The position numbers and the translations under genes are program-made. From Pseudogracilibacillus sp037892545 (GTDB taxonomy: Bacteria > Bacillota > Bacilli > Bacillales > Amphibacillaceae): a stretch of DNA of 64,000 nucleotides. Of the stretch, positions 19,012-27,768 are shown one piece after another. The notes under the pieces are model-generated. The model had not been told where the DNA came from. It searched no databases and saw nothing but the letters and a program-made list of their open reading frames with translations. Every line of letters begins with the position of its first letter. The stretch's first letter is position 1. Where the stretch lies: positions 198,510 to 262,509 of the forward strand of contig NZ_JBBKBG010000002.1 in the NCBI RefSeq assembly GCF_037892545.1. Reading direction: 5' to 3'.

Positions 19012-20541
19012 ATGGAATTGAATTTATATCATGTACCCTCCTTATATAAAAAATTACTCCCGATATCGATCGAAAAAAATATGATATTACGTGAAGTAGA
19101 TGTACTCCCACAAAAAGTAGGCATCCTCTTTATTCCTAATGATAAACAATTACTTTCTTCTATATCCGTTGCCAAAACGATAGTTGTCATGGATGAATAT
19201 TGGGAGCAAGATGTTATTTGGTGGTTTCATCAAGGGGTAGAACGTTGTTATATGATGGACCATTGCTGGGAATTAGCATTGACACAATTACAATATGAAG
19301 AAGAAAAAAGGAAGAAAAATGCATACCGCATTGCACTGCAAGAAAAGTTTTCTGTTCGGGCAATGAAAGAAAGTTTGGCATATGATTTAATCCATGGTCG
19401 AGCAAAAAACATCCGTGAAATTTGGGAAAGAAGTAAATTAGCACAATTGACTGCACTTCCAAATACAGTTTTACTCGTAAGCATTGACCATTTTAATCGC
19501 CTTGCGAAAAATAAAGGCATTTACTGGAAAAATAATTTGAGAAAAGAAGTATTGTACGTCATTCGTGCACAATTACCGTTTCATGCCTCTTTAATCGTCT
19601 TAACACATGAACATCAATTTGCGATTTTATTACCATTACCGATGGAAGAGGAAGAAAACAGTCGGGAATATGCAATGAAACAGGCAGTTACATTACAAAA
19701 GGCAATTGCGAAAGAGACACCTTATACCGTAACGATTGGGATTGGCAATCGTTATGATGACCCGAGAAATATACATGAATCATTTAAAGAAAGTGAATAT
19801 GCGTATTCATACAGTTTATTTACAGAAGAAAATATGATTATTCATATTCAAGATGTCGATTATTATGAGACCGTGTCGTATGAAGAATTAAACAGGAAGG
19901 TACAAGATATTATTTCTGTATTTGTGCATGGGGATATGGATGGCGCTAGACAGGCGTGTACAGCATTGTTTTTATATGTAAAGGAAAGCAAAGTAGAACC
20001 GCTCATTTTTAGATTGCAAATGATTGAAATGTTATCGACCATATCAGAAGCTGCAATACAACATGGTGCAAATCCGAAACAAATAATGCCATTACAAATT
20101 AAATACGCTAAAAAAATGTATGAAATAGAAACATTGCGTGAATTAGAAGAAATGATGATGAATATGATGACACAATATATTGCATCTATTCGAGAAACAA
20201 ATAATGAAACGACATTACGTTCGGTTCAGGTTGTATTGCAATATATAGAGAAACATTATGCTTCAGATGTCAGTTTAGATTTGCTTGCAGATATGGTTGA
20301 ATTAAGTCCAAACTATTTAAGTCATTTATTTAAACAGACGACTGGGAGTTCCTTCGTAGATTATTTAACAGAAATACGGTTGAAAAAGGCAAAAGAGATG
20401 TTGCGAGAGCTTCATTTTACCATTTATGAGATTGCAGAAAAAGTAGGTTTTAGCTCGTCACAGTATTTTAGCCGGGTTTTTAAACAAGCAGAAGGGATGA
20501 CACCTACAACATATCGTAATAATGTATTACGGGGGAGATAA
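19012..20541 (+). CDS. YesN/AraC-like transcriptional regulator
   Basis: A 509-residue regulator beginning 4 bp after the urocanase-like gene. The C-terminal 100 residues are a double helix-turn-helix AraC domain (LDLLADMVELSPNYLSHLFK and IYEIAEKVGFSSSQYFSRVF). The middle (about 120-380) resembles the long linker of YesN-type response regulators (TVTIGIGN..., SYSLFTEEN). The first 100 residues look like a receiver domain without a clear phosphoacceptor Asp, so it probably senses something other than phosphorylation. Its place inside the hut cluster, just before the hutU control region, makes hutU and the flanking operon its likely targets. Confidence 0.82.
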   Translation: MELNLYHVPSLYKKLLPISIEKNMILREVDVLPQKVGILFIPNDKQLLSSISVAKTIVVMDEYWEQDVIWWFHQGVERCYMMDHCWELALTQLQYEEEKRKKNAYRIALQEKFSVRAMKESLAYDLIHGRAKNIREIWERSKLAQLTALPNTVLLVSIDHFNRLAKNKGIYWKNNLRKEVLYVIRAQLPFHASLIVLTHEHQFAILLPLPMEEEENSREYAMKQAVTLQKAIAKETPYTVTIGIGNRYDDPRNIHESFKESEYAYSYSLFTEENMIIHIQDVDYYETVSYEELNRKVQDIISVFVHGDMDGARQACTALFLYVKESKVEPLIFRLQMIEMLSTISEAAIQHGANPKQIMPLQIKYAKKMYEIETLRELEEMMMNMMTQYIASIRETNNETTLRSVQVVLQYIEKHYASDVSLDLLADMVELSPNYLSHLFKQTTGSSFVDYLTEIRLKKAKEMLRELHFTIYEIAEKVGFSSSQYFSRVFKQAEGMTPTTYRNNVLRGR

Positions 20542-20560
20542 TGAAAAACTTTATCGATTT

Positions 20561-20634
20561 AAAGTGCAAAAATCAACTGTAGAAAAGTGCACAAACCTGT
20601 ATAATTTTCTACTATGTAAAAATGCACATTGTGC
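20561..20634 (+). promoter_or_regulatory. Repeated AAAGTGCA motifs in the hutU control region
   Basis: AAAGTGCA occurs at 20561-20568 and 20584-20591 (23 bp apart), and AAAATGCA at 20619-20626, followed by the inverted repeat GCACA-T-TGTGC (20624-20634). Direct repeats about two helical turns apart are typical of AraC-family operators, and the gene for such a regulator ends 20 bp upstream. Binding is inferred. Confidence 0.45.
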
Positions 20635-20654
20635 TAAACTTAAACTATAGCAAC

Positions 20655-20683
20655 ATGGAAAGCGTTTCATGTAAGCGGTTCAA
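20655..20683 (+). promoter_or_regulatory. Two overlapping cre-like boxes before hutU
   Basis: ATGGAAAGCGTTTCAT (20655-20670) is a cre-like near palindrome with one base out of register, and TGTAAGCGGTTCAA (20670-20683) fits 12 of 14 cre positions. They end 35 bp before the hutU start, a place where CcpA would block transcription. Confidence 0.5.
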
Positions 20684-20718
20684 TTTTAATGATATACAAA
20701 GTGAAGGAGAGATTATAG

Positions 20719-22389
20719 ATGGAAAACAATAGATTAAAGGTAACAAACATTCGTGCACCAAGAGGAAATGAATTAACATGTAAAGGATGGGTTCAAGAAG
20801 CGGCAATGCGAATGTTAATGAACAACCTTGATCCTGAAGTGGCAGAAAATCCAGACGACTTAGTTGTATATGGTGGAATTGGAAAGGCTGCAAGAAACTG
20901 GGAATCATACCATGCAATTATTCATGAATTAAAAGCATTAGAAAATGATGAAACATTATTAATTCAATCTGGTAAACCAGTTGGGAAGTTCCGTACACAC
21001 GAACATGCTCCACGTGTTTTAATTGCAAACTCGAATATTGTACCTGCATTTGCAAACTGGGATTATTTTAATAAGCTGGATAAGGAAGGCTTAATGATGT
21101 ACGGTCAAATGACGGCAGGAAGTTGGATTTATATTGGAGCACAAGGTATTTTACAAGGAACATACTTAAGCTTTGTAGAAGCTGGAAAGAAATTATATGG
21201 TACACCTGATTTAACTGGTAAATTTATTTTAACTGGTGGTATGGGTGGAATGAGTGGGGCTCAACCATTAGCAGGTAAAATGGCGAAAGCAGTTATTTTA
21301 GTTGTTGAGGTAGATCGTGCACGTATCGAAAGAAAAATTAAAGAAGGATACTGTGACTACATTGAGGAAGATCTTGATACAGCCCTTGCAAAAGTAAAAG
21401 AATTAACAGAAAAAGGGGAGCCTGCTTCGATTGGATTAGTAGGAAACTGTGCAGACGTATTCCAAGCGATTCATGATAAAGGATTCATTCCTGATATCGT
21501 AACAGATCAAACGAGTGCACATGACCCGGTAAATGGATATGTGCCGAACGGTATGACATATGAAGAAGCATTACAGTTACGTGAAGAAAATCCGAAAAAA
21601 TATGAAGAATTATCTTTAGCTACGATAGCTGCACATGTTCGTGCGATGCTAGATTTACAAAAAGCTGGAGCAGAAACATTTGACTACGGAAATAATATTC
21701 GTCAGTTTGCAAAAGAACAAGGAGTAGAGAATGCATTTGACTTCCCTGGTTTTGTACCGGCATACTTACGTCCATTATTCTGTGAAGGTTCTGGTCCATT
21801 CCGTTGGGCAGCGTTATCTGGAGATCCAGAAGATATTTATAAGACAGATGCGTTAGCGAAAGAAATGTTCGCCCATGATGAAGCATTAGTAAACTGGATT
21901 GACATGGCGCAGAAAATGGTTAAATGGCAAGGGTTACCGGCGAGAATTTGTTGGTTAGGATACGGAGATCGTCATCGTTTCGCACTAAAAGTAAACGAAA
22001 TGGTTGCAAGTGGTGAATTAAGTGCACCAATCGTATTCGGTCGTGACCATTTAGATAGTGGATCTGTTGCATCGCCAAACCGTGAAACAGAGGCGATGAA
22101 AGATGGATCAGATGCAGTGGCAGACTGGCCATTATTAAATGCGCTAATAAACACGAGTGGTGGAGCGAGCTGGGTTAGTTTACACCATGGTGGGGGAGTA
22201 GGAATGGGTTACTCCATGCATGCAGGGCAAGTATTAGTTGCAGATGGAACAGAAGCCGCAGCAGAAAGAATCAATCGTGTCTTAATATCTGACCCTGGAA
22301 TGGGTATTATTCGTCATGCAGATGCTGGATACAGTCGCGCCTTAGAAGTAGCAGAAGAACGTGGCGTACACATTCCAATGAAAAAATAA
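20719..22389 (+). CDS. hutU: Urocanate hydratase
   Basis: A 556-residue NAD-dependent hydratase converting urocanate to 4-imidazolone-5-propionate. All family motifs are intact: GNELTCKGW, the NAD-binding GGMGGMSGAQP, TDQTSAHDP, YGNNIRQ, the Cys in LPARICWLGYGDR and HHGGGVGMGYSMHAG. Length is normal. It has its own upstream control region and stands apart from hutGHI, separated by the urocanase-like gene and the AraC regulator. GAAGGAGAG precedes the ATG. Confidence 0.97.
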   Translation: MENNRLKVTNIRAPRGNELTCKGWVQEAAMRMLMNNLDPEVAENPDDLVVYGGIGKAARNWESYHAIIHELKALENDETLLIQSGKPVGKFRTHEHAPRVLIANSNIVPAFANWDYFNKLDKEGLMMYGQMTAGSWIYIGAQGILQGTYLSFVEAGKKLYGTPDLTGKFILTGGMGGMSGAQPLAGKMAKAVILVVEVDRARIERKIKEGYCDYIEEDLDTALAKVKELTEKGEPASIGLVGNCADVFQAIHDKGFIPDIVTDQTSAHDPVNGYVPNGMTYEEALQLREENPKKYEELSLATIAAHVRAMLDLQKAGAETFDYGNNIRQFAKEQGVENAFDFPGFVPAYLRPLFCEGSGPFRWAALSGDPEDIYKTDALAKEMFAHDEALVNWIDMAQKMVKWQGLPARICWLGYGDRHRFALKVNEMVASGELSAPIVFGRDHLDSGSVASPNRETEAMKDGSDAVADWPLLNALINTSGGASWVSLHHGGGVGMGYSMHAGQVLVADGTEAAAERINRVLISDPGMGIIRHADAGYSRALEVAEERGVHIPMKK

Positions 22390-22412
22390 TTAGGTTTTTC
22401 ACTAGAATGTAG

Positions 22413-22418
22413 TATAAT
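22413..22418 (+). promoter_or_regulatory. Possible -10 element (TATAAT) between hutU and the transporter
   Basis: A perfect TATAAT lies 24 bp after the hutU stop and upstream of the hairpin at 22437. I see no good -35 at 17 bp. It would allow a separate transcript for the transporter that must first pass the hairpin. Confidence 0.35.
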
Positions 22419-22436
22419 AGATTCGGAGAAAAAGTC

Positions 22437-22510
22437 TGCATATATTTTGGTACTACACAGAATAAAGAGATACCTGTGTAGTGCCAAAGCTATATGTGTG
22501 CAATTTTTTA
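22437..22510 (+). terminator. Terminator/attenuator hairpin between hutU and the transporter gene
   Basis: TTTGGTACTACACAG (22446-22460) pairs with CTGTGTAGTGCCAAA (22474-22488) over 15 bp with one G-U pair. An outer helix CATATA/TATATG extends it, and T6 follows at 22504-22509. Only 42 bp remain before the transporter start, too little for a full promoter. The transporter must therefore be reached by read-through, which points to a partial or regulated terminator. Confidence 0.75.
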
Positions 22511-22520
22511 CATACATATT

Positions 22521-22534
22521 TGTAAGCGTTTTAA
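22521..22534 (+). promoter_or_regulatory. cre box before the hut-linked transporter
   Basis: TGTAAGCGTTTTAA fits 13 of 14 positions of the cre consensus and lies in the leader 18 bp before the start codon, downstream of the hairpin, a roadblock position. Confidence 0.55.
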
Positions 22535-22551
22535 GGAAAGGGGAGGGAGTT

Positions 22552-23880
22552 ATGTTCACAAATGCTGTTGTTATTAGTGTCATTGTGATGGTTGTGTTAA
22601 GTTTAATTAGAATCAACGTTTTATTCGCACTAATCATTGCTGCGCTAACAGCTGGTGTTGTATCTGGAATGGGGATTGTAGAATCAGCCTCTATTATGAT
22701 TGGTGGTATGGGAGGTCAATCAGAAACAGCACTAAGTTATATTTTACTAGGAATTTTTGCTGTTATGATTGGAATGTCAGGAATTACACAAATTTTAGTT
22801 AATAAAATGTTAGCTGTTTTCTCTGGAAGAAAATTAGTATTAGTGTTTTCTATTGCAATTATTGCATGCTTTTCACAAAACGTTATACCAGTACATATTG
22901 CATTTATTCCAATTTTAATTCCGCCATTATTAGTATTATTTGATGAAATTAAATTAGATCGTCGTGCTGTTGCATCCGCATTAACGTTTGGATTGAAATT
23001 TCCATATATTACAATTCCAATAGGGTTCGGATTCATTTTCCAAGATATTGTTGTGGATGAGATGAATGCAAATGGAATTGATATAACATTAGGGCAAGTG
23101 ACAAAAGCGATGATGCTTCCAGGAGCGGCCATGATCGTCGGGTTACTTTTTGCCTTACTTATTACGTATCGAAAAGATCGTGCGCCGAAAGAAGTAGAAG
23201 GCGATCAGAAGTTAACAGATATCGATATGGCTGAAAGTATTACAGGCGTGAAAAAAGTATCCTTTAATTTAGGGCATTTGTTTACAATTCTAGCTATTAT
23301 TGCAGCACTTGTCATTCAGATAGTGACAGAATCATTAGTATTAGGGGCTTTAGCAGGAATTATTGTGATGTTTGCGACACGTGTTGTTGAGTTTTATAAA
23401 GGAGACAAAGTCGTGAATGAAGGGATCGGCATGATGGGAATGATTGCATTTGTTATGCTTATCGCTTCTGGTTATGCTTCTGTTTTAAAAGAAACAGGAC
23501 ATATCGACGAGTTGGTAAAAGCAACCATCGGAATTGTAGGAGATTCTCACTTTTTAATCGGTTTATTCTTACTACTAGTTGGATTATTAATTACGATGGG
23601 AATTGGAACATCTTTCGGTACGATTCCTATTTTAGCCGCGTTATACGTACCAATATTTATCGAGACAGGAATTTCACCAATAGCAGGTGCGGCATTAATT
23701 GGAACGGCTGCAGCACTAGGAGATGCAGGTTCCCCGGCAAGTGACTCTACGCTTGGACCAACTTCCGGTCTAAACGCAGATGGGAAACACCACCATATTT
23801 GGGATACTTGTGTACCAACATTTTTACACTACAACATTCCGTTATTCTTATTCGGCTTGTTGGCAGTATTTATTTTTTGA
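22552..23880 (+). CDS. Na+/H+ antiporter-like amino-acid transporter (YuiF-like)
   Basis: A 442-residue membrane protein with about 11-12 hydrophobic helices. It contains GGMGGQSETALSYILLG, FSQNVIPVHIAFIPILIPP and the conserved GDAGSPASDSTLGPT loop of the Na_H_antiport_2 family, to which B. subtilis YuiF belongs. Start ATG 22552 has GGGGAGGGAG just upstream; the long reading from 22447 runs through the terminator hairpin and is rejected. Its place after hutU and a cre box makes it the likely histidine (or urocanate) carrier of the pathway, by context only. Confidence 0.78.
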   Translation: MFTNAVVISVIVMVVLSLIRINVLFALIIAALTAGVVSGMGIVESASIMIGGMGGQSETALSYILLGIFAVMIGMSGITQILVNKMLAVFSGRKLVLVFSIAIIACFSQNVIPVHIAFIPILIPPLLVLFDEIKLDRRAVASALTFGLKFPYITIPIGFGFIFQDIVVDEMNANGIDITLGQVTKAMMLPGAAMIVGLLFALLITYRKDRAPKEVEGDQKLTDIDMAESITGVKKVSFNLGHLFTILAIIAALVIQIVTESLVLGALAGIIVMFATRVVEFYKGDKVVNEGIGMMGMIAFVMLIASGYASVLKETGHIDELVKATIGIVGDSHFLIGLFLLLVGLLITMGIGTSFGTIPILAALYVPIFIETGISPIAGAALIGTAAALGDAGSPASDSTLGPTSGLNADGKHHHIWDTCVPTFLHYNIPLFLFGLLAVFIF

Positions 23881-23912
23881 TGTGTATGAACAATAAATTT
23901 TAAAAATATATG

Positions 23913-23952
23913 AACTCCAAAGGTTGGTCTAAGATCAACTTTTGGGGTTTCG
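23913..23952 (+). terminator. Terminator after the transporter gene
   Basis: AACTCCAAAGGTTG pairs with CAACTTTTGGGGTT across a short loop; the T-run is weak. Confidence 0.6.
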
Positions 23953-24134
23953 TACATTTAGAGTGGGGTTCGTATATTTATATGTTATGACAATTTCTGA
24001 AATATAGTAGATGGATGAATATGATAGGGTATAGTGATAGATTTACATGGTAAACCATATGTTTATATGCAGATAGTAGCGGGAAAATATTGAAAAGAGC
24101 GTTATTGGAACAATATGAAAAGGCGGTGAAATAA

Positions 24135-25268
24135 ATGGATATGTACGTGAATGGGATTGGGATGACTCCGTTTGGAAAGTTTCCAGATAAAACATTAAAA
24201 GGAATGTTACTTGAGGCAGCAGAAGAAGCAATTCAAGATGCTGGGCACCCGAAGATTGATGCGGTTTTTGTCGGTAATTTTATGAGTGGTTCTGTCTATA
24301 ACCAAGAAATATTAGGGGCGATTATGGCCAATGATTTAGGGTTAGGAGCCATTCCAACGATGAAAGTAGAAGGGGCATGTGCATCAGGAGGCATAGCTTT
24401 AAGGCAGGCATATATCAGTGTTTTAAGTGGAGAATATGATACGGTTCTAGTTGCCGGAGCGGAAAAAATGAAACATATTTCAACAGTAGAGGTGACCAAA
24501 GCAATCAATGCTGCTATGGACAATGAATCAAATGAAAAACATGCAGGACTCACGTTTCCAGGATTTTTTGCAACGATTGCTAATCGTTATTTTTATGAAA
24601 CGGGTGCAACAAAGGAACATTTAGCGAAGGTAGCGCTTAAAAATAGAAACCATGCAATCCGAAATCCACTGGCACAGTTTCGGGTAGAAACGTCTATGGA
24701 AGAAATTATGGCATCACGGATGATAACCGATCCACTTGGCTTATTTGATTGTTCACCGACGACAGATGGAGCGAGCGCGATTATTATTTCACGAACACCT
24801 TCAGATGTAAAAATTCGAGCAAGTGCACAAAGTTCAGGCCCAACACAAATGCAAAATATCGATGATTTACTTACATTGGAAGCGGTAAAAACATCCGGAC
24901 AATTAGCTTATGAAAAAGCAGGAGTTGGTCCTGAAGATATAGATGTCATTGAAATACATGATTGTTTTTCGATGACGGAAATTGTATCATCCGAATCACT
25001 CGGATTTTTTAAACGTGGAGAAGGTTTTATGGCACTAGAGGAAGGTAGAACAACTTTTACAGGGGATGTGCCAATTAATACGAGTGGTGGACTATTATCA
25101 AAAGGGCATCCAATCGGGGCTACTGGAGTGGCGCAAATTCATCAGTTGGTACTTCAATTAAGAGGAAAGGCACCGAATCAGGTCGAACAACCCAAATTAG
25201 CTTTAGCACAAAATTTAGGTGGAACAGGTGCGTATTCAACCGTTCATATTCTAGAAAGGGTGAACTAA
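24135..25268 (+). CDS. Thiolase-family acyltransferase (SCP2-thiolase-like)
   Basis: A 377-residue thiolase-fold enzyme: nucleophile Cys in VEGACASGG (about residue 82), His in IEIHDCFSMTE, and the GGLLSKGHPIGATG His loop and NLGGTGA near the C terminus. Enzymes of this subgroup are usually encoded beside a DUF35 zinc-ribbon/OB-fold partner, which follows here after one base. They act in acyl-CoA condensation or thiolysis as a complex. The substrate is not readable. GGCGGTGA lies upstream of the ATG. A BASS transporter follows, suggesting one operon for an organic-acid or side-chain degradation route. Confidence 0.85.
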   Translation: MDMYVNGIGMTPFGKFPDKTLKGMLLEAAEEAIQDAGHPKIDAVFVGNFMSGSVYNQEILGAIMANDLGLGAIPTMKVEGACASGGIALRQAYISVLSGEYDTVLVAGAEKMKHISTVEVTKAINAAMDNESNEKHAGLTFPGFFATIANRYFYETGATKEHLAKVALKNRNHAIRNPLAQFRVETSMEEIMASRMITDPLGLFDCSPTTDGASAIIISRTPSDVKIRASAQSSGPTQMQNIDDLLTLEAVKTSGQLAYEKAGVGPEDIDVIEIHDCFSMTEIVSSESLGFFKRGEGFMALEEGRTTFTGDVPINTSGGLLSKGHPIGATGVAQIHQLVLQLRGKAPNQVEQPKLALAQNLGGTGAYSTVHILERVN

Positions 25269-25269
25269 G

Positions 25270-25575
25270 ATGCAAGGTTATCGATGTCAAAATTGCCACG
25301 CTGAAAGTATAACAAAAACGACTTTTTGTCCAAAATGTCAATCGCAATCTTTTGAATTATTTACATTGCCGACAAATGGTACCGTATACAGTTTTACAAT
25401 CATTCGGGTTGCACCTCCGGAATACGTAGATTTTGCTCCATATACAGTTGCATTAATCCAGCTAACAGCAAATTTACGGATTACTGCATTTATTCAAGAA
25501 GCTGTTTCAATTGGAGAGAAAGTTCGTTGGAAAGAAACGAAAAATCAAACATTTATTTTTGAAAAGGTTGTCTAG
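25270..25575 (+). CDS. DUF35 zinc-ribbon/OB-fold acyl-CoA-binding partner of the thiolase
   Basis: A 101-residue protein with four zinc cysteines in CQNC (residues 6-9) and CPKC (20-23), followed by an OB-fold with GTVYSFTIIRVAPPEY and the ENLxVRW-like tail EKVRWKET. DUF35 proteins bind acyl-CoA and channel it to a partner thiolase. It starts 1 bp after the thiolase stop and is certainly co-transcribed with it. Confidence 0.85.
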   Translation: MQGYRCQNCHAESITKTTFCPKCQSQSFELFTLPTNGTVYSFTIIRVAPPEYVDFAPYTVALIQLTANLRITAFIQEAVSIGEKVRWKETKNQTFIFEKVV

Positions 25576-25590
25576 AAGTGAGGGATTCGT

Positions 25591-26556
25591 TTGGGACGTG
25601 TGATACACATCATGACGACTGCTATATCTAGGTTTATGCCGATGTGGCTCGTCTTTTTTTCTTTCCTTGCGTATGCGATACCGCATATATTCGAACCAAT
25701 TCAAGGATGGACGGAGTTTTGTTTAGGTTTAATCTTTTTTTTAATGGGTATGTCATTATCAACAGAACAAATAATAAAAGTGATAAAAAGTCCGAAATAT
25801 GCTTTTTATGGTTTTTTATTAAAGTGGACTGTTACAGTAGGTATATCACTCTTAATCGCTCTATTATTTATGAAAAAAATGCCTGAGATTGCTTCGGGAA
25901 TCGTATTAGCAGGCACCGTGCCGAGTGGAACTTCTGCTAATTTATATACGTTTATTGCCGGTGGAGAAGTTGCATTAAGTATTACGATGGCGACATTAGA
26001 TACGATTGTATCTCCCATTTTAACTCCATCCCTCATGCAAGCGACGGTCGGACAAATAATTCCAATCGATTTTTGGGCATTATTTTTAAATATTATCGTT
26101 GTCGTTTTTATTCCACTATTTTTAGGATGGTTGGCACAGTGGAAATGTTCAAACATGGTAAAACGAATCCGTCCACATACGTCCATTTTTTCGCAGTTGG
26201 CTTTATTTGTTATCGTATTAGCTGTCGTGTCAAAAGCCCAACCGACATTGGAAGAAAATCTGGTTCATTTGCCAGTCATTTTTATCGCTGTAGCCTTTCA
26301 AGTAATTGTTCCAATGTATATAGGATATGTTTTAGCGTGGAGGTGGTTAAAAGTACCGAAAGCATATGCGATTTCTATTTGCTTTCATACAGGAATATGT
26401 AATACAGCACTATCGGCAACTCTAGCGACAGAACATTTAACGACACTTGCTGCAGTACCATCCGTACTTAATATGATTATTAATTTAACGGTAGGTGCTT
26501 TCGTTGCGAATTATTTTGAACGAACATTTTTACATAAAAAACATATAGTATCTTAG
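25591..26556 (+). CDS. Bile acid:sodium symporter (BASS) family transporter
   Basis: A 321-residue membrane protein with about ten helices. Typical BASS motifs are FCLGLIFFLMGMSL near residue 43, VLAGTVPSGTSANLYTFIAGG and the crossover ATLDTIVSPILTP, then FHTGICNTALSATLA. Relatives carry bile acids, ketopantoate, pyruvate or other organic anions with sodium. Start TTG 25591 has GTGAGGG 6 bases upstream. It follows the DUF35 gene by 15 bp, so its cargo is probably the acid processed by the thiolase pair. Confidence 0.82.
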   Translation: MGRVIHIMTTAISRFMPMWLVFFSFLAYAIPHIFEPIQGWTEFCLGLIFFLMGMSLSTEQIIKVIKSPKYAFYGFLLKWTVTVGISLLIALLFMKKMPEIASGIVLAGTVPSGTSANLYTFIAGGEVALSITMATLDTIVSPILTPSLMQATVGQIIPIDFWALFLNIIVVVFIPLFLGWLAQWKCSNMVKRIRPHTSIFSQLALFVIVLAVVSKAQPTLEENLVHLPVIFIAVAFQVIVPMYIGYVLAWRWLKVPKAYAISICFHTGICNTALSATLATEHLTTLAAVPSVLNMIINLTVGAFVANYFERTFLHKKHIVS

Positions 26557-26583
26557 TAGAACATATAAATTTTATAGAATTAA

Positions 26584-26612
26584 TTGACATTTATTTCATA
26601 GAATTATAGAGT
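26584..26612 (+). promoter_or_regulatory. Promoter of the first YehR-like lipoprotein gene
   Basis: A perfect TTGACA at 26584-26589 with candidate -10 TAGAGT (17-bp spacing) or TATAGA (15-bp spacing). Confidence 0.5.
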
Positions 26613-26689
26613 GGATTTATGTGATTAAAAAATTCATAATTATACATATTCATATTGATGAATGTTGTAATTGGAAAGAAGGGGATAGA

Positions 26690-27145
26690 ATGAAGAAATT
26701 ATCAGTAATGATTATGGCACTTGCATTCATGGTGCTAGCAGCGTGTGGAGCAACTACAGATGTTACATACGAAATGGAAGAAATGGGCATTAAAGCAAAA
26801 GTTGAAATGTCTGCCAAAGGAGACAAAGTTCAAAATCAAAAAGTTACGATGACTTTCCCATATGATGCAATGGGCGTTGAATCGAAAGAAATGGCAGAAG
26901 AAATGTTAAAAGAGGACGTCGAAAGTGAAACAGAAGAATTCGAGGGACTAAAAGGTGTGAAAGTCTCTAATGAATTCCAAGATGATCAATTTGAACAAGT
27001 GATGGAAGTAAATTATAAAGAAGCTGATTTAAAAGAATTAGAAGATGCTGGTTTTGACTTTGGAGAAGAAGAAAGTGACTACATTAGCTTAGAGAAAACA
27101 GAAGAAAACTTAGAAGATGAAGGATTCGAAAAAGTAGAAGAGTAG
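26690..27145 (+). CDS. YehR-family (DUF1307) lipoprotein
   Basis: A 151-residue secreted lipoprotein: MKK start, hydrophobic core and lipobox VLAAC with Cys about 19. The mature part is acidic and rich in Glu and Lys, with TYEMEEMGIKAKVEMSAKGDKVQ and repeated EES/EEM patches as in DUF1307. The function of the family is unknown. ATG 26690 is chosen for the AAGGGGATAG site; the upstream TTG at 26621 has none and would hide the signal peptide. It is paralogous in layout to the next gene. Confidence 0.8.
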   Translation: MKKLSVMIMALAFMVLAACGATTDVTYEMEEMGIKAKVEMSAKGDKVQNQKVTMTFPYDAMGVESKEMAEEMLKEDVESETEEFEGLKGVKVSNEFQDDQFEQVMEVNYKEADLKELEDAGFDFGEEESDYISLEKTEENLEDEGFEKVEE

Positions 27146-27154
27146 AATAATAAA

Positions 27155-27187
27155 AGTCGATGCATATGTTTGTGCATCGATTTTTTT
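27155..27187 (+). terminator. Terminator after the first lipoprotein gene
   Basis: TCGATGCA and TGCATCGA form a perfect 8-bp stem with an 8-base loop, followed by T7. Confidence 0.85.
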
Positions 27188-27285
27188 ATGGAAATTTGTA
27201 ATAAAAATGTCTTAATCTCTCCATTATTTTATTACGATTCCATGATAAAATGAACGTATGATTAGTGGAGATTGGAGTAATGCAT

Positions 27286-27768
27286 ATGAAACGATTATGG
27301 ACAGGATGTTTCGTTGCTATCATTGCGATCGTTCTAGTCGCTTGTAGTGACGCGGATGAAAATTTAGGTTTTGATTTTGATGAGGATGGGAAAAATACCG
27401 TTACGATGAAATTGCCTTCAGATGAGCTAACGAACACGATTACGTTAGAAGCAGATGGCGATAAGGTGCATACGCAAACGACTGAAAATGAAGCGTCTTA
27501 TGATCATTATGGCGTATCAAGTAAAGCATCGGCAGAGGTAGCTTTTAATGATGTCATCGCACAATATCGAAAAGTAGAAGGATTAGTGTACGATGTGGAG
27601 TTTTTAGAGGAAGGCGTCCATGAAACATTGTCAATCGATTTTGATAAAGTAGATATAGATGCCTTGAAGGAAGTGCCAGGAATTCAATTTGATGGAAACA
27701 TTAAAAAAGGAATTAGCCTAAAAGCTACGGTAAGTCAGTTAGAGGAAGCAGGCTATGTTGTCGAGTAA
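27286..27768 (+). CDS. Second YehR-like (DUF1307) lipoprotein
   Basis: A 160-residue lipoprotein with lipobox VLVAC (Cys about 21) after a MKRLW signal peptide. The mature part repeats the plan of the previous gene: a short strand region (TVTMKLPSDELTNTITLEAD, GDKVHTQTT), a central SSKASAEVAFNDVI helix and a Glu-rich end. It is probably an old tandem duplicate. TTGGAG lies 8 bases before ATG 27286. Confidence 0.75.
   Translation: MKRLWTGCFVAIIAIVLVACSDADENLGFDFDEDGKNTVTMKLPSDELTNTITLEADGDKVHTQTTENEASYDHYGVSSKASAEVAFNDVIAQYRKVEGLVYDVEFLEEGVHETLSIDFDKVDIDALKEVPGIQFDGNIKKGISLKATVSQLEEAGYVVE

Noticed and set aside
22447..22551. N-terminal extension of the hut-linked transporter
   Set aside because: It runs through a strong terminator hairpin and cre box; the ATG at 22552 has an excellent ribosome site.
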